A DNA stretch of 64,000 nt from Acanthochlamys bracteata. Lineage: Eukaryota; Streptophyta; Magnoliopsida; Pandanales; Velloziaceae. The position numbers were made by a program, and so were the translations under genes. The stretch is from contig CM034139.1 of NCBI GenBank assembly GCA_019914995.1, positions 4,628,461-4,692,460 of the forward strand, written 5' to 3'. Of this stretch, positions 1 through 11,800 are shown one piece after another; position 1 is the first letter of the stretch, and the number at the start of each line of letters is the position of its first letter. The notes below the pieces were generated by a model. It did not search any database. It had not been told where the DNA came from and saw only the letters and a list, made by a program, of their open reading frames with translations.

Positions 1-376
1 ATGCAATGAACTAAGCTACCAGTGAATGGGATTACAGACATATCCCTCATATTGAATATACATTCTATAATCTTGCACTAGTTTTATTCACAATACTTCA
101 AAAGCAGTCTTGCCAAGAAAATACCTTTTCGTAAATTATGAGAAGAAACTATAAAAGCAACTTCATCTAGGAAACAGACAATGCACAATGGATTTCCCAA
201 AAATAACATGAAACTAAATACCAACCTATCATGCTAAACTTGCGAAGCCCCCAACCAATAATTCTTGCAGCTTTTTTCCTTTTCTTTTCTCTGAAGGCAG
301 AGCAAATGAAAATAAAACAATTTAGTTAAACAATAGTCTTCAACACTAGAAAAGACTAATAAACAATAGTCCTCAC

Positions 377-564
377 CTATCATAAACTTGACATGCATTT
401 GCACTTTGGTCAACTAATCCACAAGACTCAACATCAACTAACACAGACATAACTGCTTCCTTGTCGTCTTCAGAAGAAGGTATACTATTTGCATCCATCA
501 CTTGCCTGTCACATCCACTACTCATACACTGCTCGTCTTCCATGACATCTTCTCTTGAATCTAG
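377..564 (-). CDS. Internal exon of an unidentified gene cut by the left edge
   Basis: On the minus strand an open stretch runs from an acceptor (..ttacgatag) to a good donor (GATAG|gtgagg). It encodes about 62 acidic, Ser/Cys-rich residues, including MEDEQCMSSGCDRQ and SIPSSEDDKEAVMSVLVD. I do not recognise the family. A second possible exon lies near 880-930, behind a pyrimidine-rich acceptor (ttcttcttgctggttcag). The minus-strand sequence around 1560-1800 looks like a 5' untranslated exon ending in a donor, so transcription may start near 1.8 kb. The rest of the gene lies outside the window. The exon call rests only on the open frame and splice signals. Confidence 0.4.
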
Positions 565-2018
565 CTATCGTAAAGCATAAGACAGAGAAGTCATCCATCA
601 GTACTTAATAGGATGCTAGCTATCATAAGAAAATAAGGAAATGAAAACCAGTAAGAATGCTCTATCTGCTGCATCTAGTAACTACTATGGGAGACTACTT
701 ACAAACACTGTTCCCAGACTTACATGGAGCTAGTTTACTGCAACTTTTTACAAGGTGGTGTTTGATGGAGGTTCACCAACTAAATTCATCTTTTGCAACA
801 GCAGACTACATACATGCATGCAAAAGGTAAAGTGTCTCAGGGTGTACTTGAGAATTTTCGACCTTTTACTAATAGATACATCCTTGTAAAACTCACTTAT
901 AACAACCTCGTCAGTATTCCAGAATCTGAACCAGCAAGAAGAAGACAATAAGGTAAAAATCAATTGGAAATGAAATGGTTCATTGTTCATATTACTGGTA
1001 AGATGTGTGCTAAAGAAGTAACACACAAATCTCATACAAAATATACAACAAGAAGAAGCACCAGAACTAAGAAGATTCAGTTCCTAAACAATCTGAAAAC
1101 ATTCACAACTTCAAATAAGAAGCAGTACTTGCTGTTAGAAAGAAAATATCGTCTACAATAATACTTCCAGCAAGACTCATATAGCTTTTAATAGGATAGT
1201 ACTCTAACTATGTTCAATTTCATAACCAAGAAACAACAATTCATTGGGTTATAAACACTGTTTACTTAACAATTGAAACTTACAGAGAACCACCTCAATC
1301 AGTAATAGGGACATAATAATTGGAATCACCAATTTACCTAAGTAACTGGCTACTTCTTCTTCAAGGCGAATACGATAAATCAGTTATAATGTTTATAACA
1401 TCTTTTCTCCTTGTACAATAAATACTTCGGCACGATACCTGTACCAGTAACATAGGGAACGAATTTTCAAGTGATAGCACGAATTCTCAAAAAAATTGCT
1501 AATGTTATCAAATTTAAAGCAATTATCCACCTCCTGAGTCCTGACAAGTTACTGAAGTATACGAACCTGAAATTTCTCCGAGACAATTAGGTTCTTTGTC
1601 TAGAAAGACAACACCCGCTGAATCGAATGAATCAATGAAAAATGGAACCGAAATGCTACACCGACGAATTCGAATACCTAGGATTTAATCCATCCAATAG
1701 ATCAGAAAAGAGAAAGGACAATAGGGTTAGCGGGAAGAGAAATTGAAACTGGGACAGGGAGGGAAAGTAACCACGATGAAAGAAGGCAATTGAAAATGTC
1801 GGACATAATAGCAGAGAATAGCTTTTACTTATATAATTTGGTAAAATTAAAACATCAGAAAAAGTTATAAACAACCAAGTTATAGTGTGTGTTTCAATTA
1901 CTCAAAAATAAAAAAATTAACGTTTTTTAATCAAATTTTTAATTAAAACTCATTTTATAGTTTGAATTTCTTTATAGCTCGCTTCTAATTTATTTTTACT
2001 GAAGTCAATTTACTAAAA

Positions 2019-2272
2019 ACGTGTTTACTTTGTGGGATGAAATAGAATTTTTAGATAAAATAGAATTTTATAAATGTCAATTTAAAAAATAAAATTAAAA
2101 ATATTTAGAAAAAATAAAAGTTTATATTAATTATATATTTAAAGTAAATTTTAAAATTGAATCTTTAAAAAAAATTTATTGATAAAAAAATTATTTTTAA
2201 TTTTTATAAATATTTTATGTTAAAAATGAGTTTAAAAATAATAGAGTTTAGAATGTTAGTAAACACGCCCTA
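2019..2272. repeat. Degenerate Tourist-like inverted-repeat element
   Basis: This AT-rich block is bounded by acgtgtttac on the left and its imperfect complement gtaaacacgccc on the right. The right end is followed by TAA, and a TAA also precedes the left end. Size, ends and composition match clearer copies elsewhere in the window. It sits between the two leftmost minus-strand genes. It has no coding content. Confidence 0.35.
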
Positions 2273-2860
2273 AATCCCGTTTGACGATACTCACATTCTA
2301 CCTATTAAAACTCACGCTTAAGCAGTGTCAGGACTCAGGAGAACACTTACATCTTGGCTAACTAATGTTTAGATCATCGGCTTTAAATAGAGTTGTATTA
2401 CAGGATGGTGCAGGGTAACCTTGATCAGCTTGATAGAAACGTACAAGTAAGACTAATCCATAAAGAAAGGACAGAAATCAAGTTTCAATTGCCAGACATG
2501 GATGAACAATTTACACCGAACCAACTCTCAGAAAGCGCATGCCAAGAAGTGCAACGGCTACAGCAAGTTACATTTACCGTTCACAATTACACAGCTGAAA
2601 GGATAAGGAGCTGGGCTTTGTAGATATCTTAAACAAACAAAATCCAAACCGAGAAACTACATGCAACTGCTGGTCGTTTTCAATCCCATGTCTTGCCTGA
2701 CAAAAGTTTAGTAGTTTTGTACCGTCTTCTTCATATAATACCAGGGAATCAGTTACTGATTCCCTAGTGTATTTCAAAAAGGAAGGTTTCTCCTGTACAA
2801 TCTTCCTAGTAGTGATAGTGAAGAAGGTAGTAGAGATCATGACTCCGAAGGGCATGGAAG

Positions 2861-5800
2861 TTAAAATCTCTCTTCAGTCACGACGATGGGCTGAGCCTCC
2901 ACTTGTCGCTTCACTAGATAGGGACCTTGTTTCACAGCCTCCTGCACCTGAAGAAAAACACCAGTCAGGCTACTCCTTTTCAACATCTTATCCTTTTATA
3001 TGAGTAGGCAATTTCGTATTAGACAAAGTATTAGTCTAAAATTTAGAACTTTCGTAGAAGTAATCCTACCTTGAGAGCAACCTCAGCAACAGAAGCATCG
3101 TTAAGCATATTTGAAGATGACAAAGCATTGTTAATGGCCACACAACAAAGATGCCGAGCTTCCATTCCTAAATCATAGAAAGATATTCAGATAATAATGG
3201 CCAATGATACATCCCTGTAATACTTGTACCATTATGTGATGTTCAAGCCTTCAAGCAAGGCAGTGTCAAGTAATTATATCCAAGCACAATTGTGTTGTTA
3301 CTAGTGCGATTCACTTAATATGACTAGCAAACATGATAATGACTCAACAAATTCATTTAATACATTTTCACCCTACAGATTTGACCTTCAGCAGTATTCA
3401 AGCTTCTAGAAGTCAAACATGAAGGGTCCTCCAAGACCAAACCAAAATATGCACAAGATGATATCTAGACTGGGCAGCATATGGATACTGTCCCCCATGC
3501 AAGATCTCTATATTGTCTCTCTCCACTACTTTCAGCCAGTCAAAAGACCTGACTATATGCATACTTTGTCACTAAAAATAAAGCAGCAATGACAACAAAG
3601 AATAAAGAGAGATAACTGAGCAGCAAATTTGTGATAATGATTACTTCCGCATGACCAGTCATACAACGGCAGGATGTAAGCTGAATTGGAAATGGTTAAA
3701 GGAAGCCAGACCATTTTTCTGGGTCTCGATGTTTGGATCGGTCAGCAACACTATAATCTCCTGCTTTGAGCAAACCTCCATCAAACACCACCTTCGTGCC
3801 ACCAAGACAGATATGAGTCTGTAAGCCTGTACAGATCCAACCAACAAAATGTAAGCCATCATTGTACAAAGAGAATATTTGCATTGAAATTACCACAAGA
3901 GTTCAGTATTTGTTGGCAAAATTTTCCTGTACTTTCTCACCTTTTCCCGACTTCAACTAGAGATAGATTATGCAAATAATAGAAGTAAATCAAACGTGTG
4001 TTTATCTGGAATTGAATTGTCTAGACAACCAAAATTGGAACACTTGCAAAAAACTTATAATACATAAAGCAGATTGCTTGGAAAATATCAGAGAGTTAAG
4101 GTTCTTACTGCTAGCCGTATTTCTGGCTCTTGCTGCATAACTGAAAGAAGTAAGCCCTGACCAATAAATTTGATTGTGTAAGTAGTCGAAAATTCATGCG
4201 TGTGAAAAAGTATACATGCATCTTGAGTTCATCCAACTAGTGCAGCGACAAGTTACATAGACGAGCTGCTTGAGCATATATTAGGAGCACATAAAACCAA
4301 CAAGACAAACAAAGGCACCAATTACTTATCTAGAGAAGTGGACCATAAAAGTGAAGAGTAGAACTGAAATTTCTTTTGTTTTTATGCACAGCACGCGGCA
4401 CACACTTGTTGTGCGCGCGTACACACATTATATGGCATTACATGAACAGCAAGAGATGCGCAGGGGGAGAAACAGGAAAATAGACACTCGTGAGGAATTT
4501 AATGTGATAACAAGTTAGCACCGCAAGTGCATTCGATTGACTTCCATGCAATGAGACTCGATCTTTGTTTTGCAATAATATGAACAAACAATAATCTCAT
4601 CATATCATCAGATAACCAAAAATAAAGCCCTTAAAAGACATACCACACAACTTCCATTTCACAAGAAACAGAAATTTAGCAATTCAGATAGAAATAGTGC
4701 TGCAAGTAGATGCAAAATCTCATGCTAACTTACAGACGGTGTCAACTTCGTTGTCTCAGAAGCTTTCAGATAGACCAAGCGCCTAAGACAGTTCTCTGCA
4801 TTTTCATCTAGTATCTTGCTGTCATCAGAACGATTGGCCCCACAAATGCTTCCAAGAGCATGCAAAGCAGCCTGGGAACAAGTGACGTTAGTAAGTATGC
4901 AAGCTACTAAAGCAAACAGACATCTGCCCACGAGGCACAACTTTGGAGACTCGATTAATATTCTCAAAATAACTACAATGAGAGGAACTGAAATGAACTT
5001 ACCAGAATGGAAACATTTATCACCTCAATGAAGAAGAATGATGGGCTGTTGTGAACCCAATAAAAAGGATTCGCAAGGGTACCCTATCCTAGAGCTCAAA
5101 CCAAAAGTGGCTGAAAAGCCTTTAGGCCAGGCTTTTAATTTTTCAAAGATCAAATGTTTGTATCTAGTAAATTTGCAGCAGTTACAACCATTTTCAGAAA
5201 TAAACCTGCTTGCCTCAATTAAACTACATCCTCATTCTAAAGGAGTCTACCAACTGGCAAACAAGCTACTCTTAGTTGGATCACAACAGCTAACCATGAT
5301 TCATGTTTCCATGAACCAAATACGGATCATTAACTTGAATTCTTTGTATAAGAACCCCTAGACTTGCAAAGTAACACTACTTCAAAATAGAGCAGTTTTA
5401 GTATGATATTATCACAAAGGATACATATCAGAAGCATGACCTGGAAAACAAGGCTTGCTTACCAGTTGTTTACCTCTAAACCTCCGTTCAAAAGCTGACT
5501 GTATGACGTGTCTTGCCACTGGAGGCGTACTTGTCAGTAATAAGGCAGCTCCTTGACTTGCTACAAAAATAAAATACAATTCCTCCGAACATTTATGAAC
5601 GTTCACATATGACCATATAATGACACAAACACATCCAAACAACATGGAGTTCAATATCCAAAATAAAGCAGGGAGAAAATGGAGACAAGAACTTCAGAAA
5701 TAGAAGAAAAGTGATGTAAACATGTAGTTTAACTTGGCATGTGCAAGTTACCTACAACAGTGTCAACCCAATCTGATTCCAGACAAATAGTTTGGCTAAG

Positions 5801-8800
5801 GATTTCAACAACTGAAGAACCAAGTTTTGGTTCAGGTACAAATTATAAGACTTAACACAACATGAGAGATAACTGATAGGTACATTTAACTATAGGTCAT
5901 AACCTTCAAGTTAGATCATATATGACTGATTATGTACAGCATAGATGGGTAGTATAGCGTCGAGCAAAAAAATTAATGGAACACAAACTATCAAGCAATC
6001 TATGATGATCCCATAAACAGTTTCTCAAATAACACTCATCATTTTTATTAGCCCCCAAACTTTAATATCATCCAAAGTGTAATAACTGTTGAAAACTTTG
6101 GAAGTGAAATGATTTTTAGCAACCAAAATCTTGAACCCCTAGAGGAGATATGAGATAACTTTTCAATCACAGGAAGACCAGTGTGACCAATACATTGACT
6201 GCAAGCTGAACCAACACTAGATACTTACATGTTCCAACCAGTCCTAAAGTTTCGAGAGCAACTTCACATTCATCTGTGTTTTGGTCTTCCAGCAAATTCA
6301 ATCTTCCATCGATGACCAGAAGCATGTTTTTCACACCTGCCAGACATCAGTACACCCTTCTCATTTGCTGGACAGAGAGATATCAAAGAAGCACACAGGC
6401 AAAACAAGCAAGCAGGCATTTCGAAACGTGCACTCACAAGCAAGCACAGAAAGCATGGAGAAATTTGTACAGCAAAACAGGGACGCATGTAACACAAACA
6501 ACACATGCCTACTTTCAAACATGCGAATCCACATATGCACTTTTATGCACAGCAACACATCTTTGACGTGCATCCACATGTAGAAATGTACTTGTGCATA
6601 TGAATAAGTTCATCTACATAGAAACAAGCCTATGGATAGAGATGACATATACATGCACATTGCACACAATGAGTGTGAGAACACAGCAAAGATCAATAGA
6701 CGCATGTCTATCAACACAGAGATTGAAATCAAAATTATCCACAATTAGCAAATCAATCTACATTTCACCAAGAATACTATAAGCTTACAGTAAGTGTTTC
6801 CTTTTTTTTCCCCATGTGAATTCTCAAATCTCTTATACCGCAAATGTGCATTCTAGTCACAATACAAGTTCTAGAAAATGAATCATCTAAACATTATTCT
6901 TCCTTGACCAAGCCCCACCCCTCTAAGTAGAGTCTACTACATGATTTGTACAAAATCCTTGTTGTAAATGCTTGAAAAGGTTCTTAACAAACTGTACAAA
7001 CAGAAAAGCAACAAATAAATAGATTCTTAAAGCAGCAAATCAGAAGTTTGGTGATAAAAGGGATATTTAAAAAAGAACTAAATATTTATTCAATTGTACA
7101 GAGTTAAAAACTGGCAAAAGAAAGCATGCCATTATTGCAAACAAGACCTTGTGACCACCAAGTTTCTAGAGCCAGCAGCAGCTTAATCCTAAACATATAG
7201 GAAGAATAAGCTGTGACCTAAGAATCAACGTACTCTATCTCATCACAGTATATCCAGTATATTCATGCAAAAACAAAGCATCTTTGGTACTCAGTAGCAA
7301 TGTTATCACAAAAACAATGTAAAAAAGGGTGCTTAATCAACTCCACTTTGTAATAGAAACAATGACAGAAGTAAAAGGAAAACACTACAAACAACCATCT
7401 TACATTCAAAAAATAAACTAAAACTCTTGCCTGACATTTCAATATCGGAGTGAACATTAGTCGAAGCAAGAAGTCTTCCACCAATCAGCATAGCTCTTGA
7501 CCGCAGTAGTGGGTCAGCCGAGGAGCTGCTAAATCACCATGGTGATCACAAGCTATAGACAATCAAACAAAACTAAGGACAACAAAAATCTTGTGTCAAC
7601 GTCTGATGAATTACCTGATCATAGATGTCATAAGTTGAAGCAAGGAGGTCTTCAGCAATCTTGAACTGTGTGGGGAGTCCACTAGCTACAGGTCGTGAAA
7701 TTTATTCAGCTAAAAAGAAAATAAGTTACTGCTTACCTGAGTTACCAGACTCCTACCCCTCACTCTACCAAAGAATAAAACACTGAACACATTAAAGAGA
7801 AAAGGAGAGAACATAGATGAAGAAAGCAATCACCAAAAAATATAATGTAGTGCATATGCATAATTAAGATATCTCCTATATGTATGTATGCATGTATATG
7901 CAGAGTATCATATGGCACTCTCTCTTTAGGGCATTTCCTCTTAGGTTTATAGTCTGGATGATCTCCAAATTCAATCTCCACCGTTACAATATAAAAATTT
8001 ATGAGTTAGAAACATACAAATAAAATTTCATATCAGAGCGGGAGTGCTTATGAAAAGTGCTACTCTGAAATGAAAAATATTTTTGTCCTATTTTGAAAAC
8101 AAGCTCTATTTGTTTACCTTAAAAAATTAATAAAAATAAGCAATATAAGATCTTATAATCTAGAATCTTTTTGTACTTCTAAATTTTTAAATAAATTCTA
8201 TAAAATATTATAGAAAATTTATTAAAAATATGAAATGAAAAATTGATAAGCAATTTTTAGGAAATGCTTTCCCAAACGTGCCCTCCATCGAATCATGTAT
8301 CGACCTCCATCCAACCACTTGATGAAGATAATATAAAAAAACAAAACTCCAACAAATATATACTATTTTTTTTCATCATTATGATTAAGTGGTCGGGTGA
8401 AGGTCATTCCTAATCCGATTGAACTGAAATTTTATTAGTATATGTTTAACTTATAATTTTCATATTCAATAATAGAAATTCGATTTGTGATCTCACCATC
8501 CAAAACTGGAAGGAGGATGTTCTGAAGTGTCCCTATTTCTCCCTTATATGTATGTATGTATATATATATTCTATTACAAGAACATATAGCACAAGAAATT
8601 GTTAACTTTTCTAGATAAAATTTATCTTAGTTGGAGTAAACATGCAGTGCTAACATTTCAGTGTGATTACTACGGTAAAAAATCTCTCTTAAAATTAATT
8701 CAGATCAATAGATAGTGAAAGAGAGAAATATTCATGGCCAACCGAGTTTTTGAAATCTATTATATGATAACACTCATCGCAGAAGACAATTATATAAAGA

Positions 8801-11800
8801 TAAGATCAAACGACTCATTATCAGAGATTCCATTTTCAGAAGAAAATGACATAAACTGGACTCTGCTTTAACAAAAGATAGCATTTATGATGAAAGCTCA
8901 CGGTGACTCAGCACTCTTCTCTATCGGTAAAGTTGTATAATTATTAAAGTGTGCTTCTATTATTAGAGTATGACTTGTAAGAGTTTTTTTGTTTGTCTAG
9001 TTATAAACATGTAATATTCTATCTATATTGTTTGTATCTTACACTATGTCTATATAAAGAGTCCCATAAATAATATAGATAGAATATTACACGTTTATAA
9101 CTAGACAAACTAAAGAGAATCTTACAACTTATACTTCAATAACAGAAGCACACCTTAATAATTATACAACTTTACCGATAGAGCGCAATACTGAGTCACC
9201 ATGGCTCTTCATCATAAATGCTGTCTTTTGATAAAGCAGAGTCCAACTTTATGTCATCTATAAATGAAATCTCTGGTAAGGAGTCATCTAATCTTATCTT
9301 CATGTAATTGTCTTCTGTGATGAGTGTCGTCATATAACAGATTCCAAAAGCTCAGTTGGCCATAAATATTTCTGTCTTTCTCCATCTGCTGGTTTGAATT
9401 AACTTTACGAGAGATTCTTTACTGTATTAATCAGACTGATATGCTAGTACTGTATGCTTACTCCAACTAAGATAAATTTTATGTTTGGCAGGATAACAAC
9501 CACTATCTTTCCACGAAGGTGATATGTCATGAATTGAAACTTTAATGGTTGAATCCTTTCTGTATTCATGTTCTGATTTCATCTTGACAGCAAGTGACAA
9601 TTTTTCCCCAATATGTGCCTTTCCAAGCCGACCTAGATTGACACATATAAGTCCGGCCAAGTGTCCATAATCTAAAAGTGTTGCCAATGTGATAGTTATA
9701 GTTTCTCCTGCTAAAGTGATATCAAATGGTTCAAAAGTTCTTAGATCAATGAATACTTTTCTTATTGACTATAAAGCCTTACACAGACATTCAACGGGAC
9801 CATTTGTATAAGGAACTACACAATTTTTTGTGCATATAATATTCTTTACATTGGCTAGCTGTTGCATACAGCTCATTTCTACTATATGTGCTTTGGTTCT
9901 AAGCATTAAGTCCAAAAAATGTGTAAAGCTACAGCCGTTTCTTTTTGTCGGAGAGTCCACGTTCGTAGAATATAACTAATCACTTCGATGAGAAAATAAT
10001 TGTTTGATGTTTCTAGGGTTCTGAATGTAAATCTTGCTATTTTTGTTTTTTTCAATGGTATTGGTTCTCTGATAGTATCTACTAGTAAGATTTCTCTTTC
10101 ACGTTCAGCAGAGATGAATGAATCGATCTTCTAAAGTTGAAGCTTTATCTGTTTGAGATGTTGTCGAAGACAGAGATTCTCTTTTGAGATTTTCTTAATT
10201 TATTATTAATATTTTATTTTTATTTGTACTAAACATTCGTTTTCTACATATGCTACCGAAATTAATTTTTCTCTATTTTATGATAGTTTGAAGTTTTCTA
10301 AATGCTTGAAGATCAATTTGTTCCGCATATGGAACTTCTATTGTACATGGTTTCTCAATGAGGATTTCTAAACCTGGTGTTGTGGGTGCTTTGTGTTGTA
10401 CATGATGAGATGAGTCACCAACTCAAAGCCTACATCGCTTATTAGTTTGGAGTTGCCTGCATGAGATGATTCTCCTAGTTCAAAGCCTACACCGCTTACG
10501 AATTTGGAGTTGCCTACTTCTTTTGAAGGAAATTCTAATTCTATCTAATGTTTATGTTGTGCTTCTGGATTAATCCAGAATTGATTCTGATGCTGTAATG
10601 CATATGCATGTGATGTGCTTGATGGAACGAATAGAAACCCTTGTAAGAACCATTTTTATAATTACCTATTGCTTTTGTTACTTCTGAATAATGATCGAAA
10701 ATGCCTTTTTGCCATTCTAGAGTCGCTACATAATATAAAGTGATCTAAACAAAGGTGGTGAGATTAGTTTGCTAAATAATATGCTAATGCATGCAAGTTT
10801 CTAATGATTTGTTCTGGCATAAATCCATTATTGTAAATATTACCAAGATTCCTTGTTGTACTTCATTTATCTTTTCATCTGTTCTAAATCTAAGATTTGA
10901 TTCCTTTTTATAATTTTTCAAGATATATTTGCCAACTGTAAAATGTTCGTCCATCTGCGAGATACAAAATCAGTTGCATTGTTCTTTTCTCCTTTTATAT
11001 GTTCAAATTCTACTTGATAACCAATACCAGTTACTTTATCTATAAAATTTAACCATATTTTGCTAAGTCTACTTCTATCTTTATTTTTATGAAGAAAGTA
11101 ATTATAGCTTCACAGTCAGTTCTAATTGCAAATAGTTTATTTTTAAAATATCTGAAACTTATCTAAGACATAACAAATAGCTAAATAATTCATAATTTAC
11201 GCTACTTAAGTTTCTCTTTTCTTAATAGCTACCGCTACAATATCGTGCTATTTTTTTCTTTTTAAAACTTGTTTTGTTTGGTGGGAGGATAACAGACACC
11301 ATTCTTTCATAAAGGTGGTATGAATTATCTGAAGCTTTAATGGCCGAATCCTTTCTGTACTAATGTTCTAATTTCATCTTGACAGCAAGTGATATTTTTT
11401 TTCCCAAAATGTGCCTTTCCAAGCTGATTTAGACTAACGCATACAAATCCGGCCAAGAGTCTATTATCTGAAAGTGTTGCCCGTGTGATAGTTCTAGTTT
11501 CTCCTGTTAAAGTGATATCAAATGGTTCAAAAGTTCTTAGATCAATGAATACTCTTGTTATTGAGTATAGAGCCTTGCACAGACAGTAAAGGTGACCATT
11601 TGTATAAGAGACTATACAGTTTTTTTTTTTTTTGCATATGACATCCTTGTCATAGGCTAGCTGTTGCATACAGCTCATTCCTGCTAGATGTGCTTTGGTT
11701 CTAAGCATTATGTCTAAGAAAATGTGTAAAGCTACAGCCCTTTCCTTTTGTCAAAGAGACATTCGTAGAATATAACTAGTCACTTTCTAGGATTTTGAAT

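Noticed and set aside
1370-1420. Minus-strand stretch reading LIYRIRLEEEVASYLG before a gtaaat donor
   Set aside because: An in-frame stop lies directly upstream and no acceptor lies between, so it cannot be an internal exon as read.
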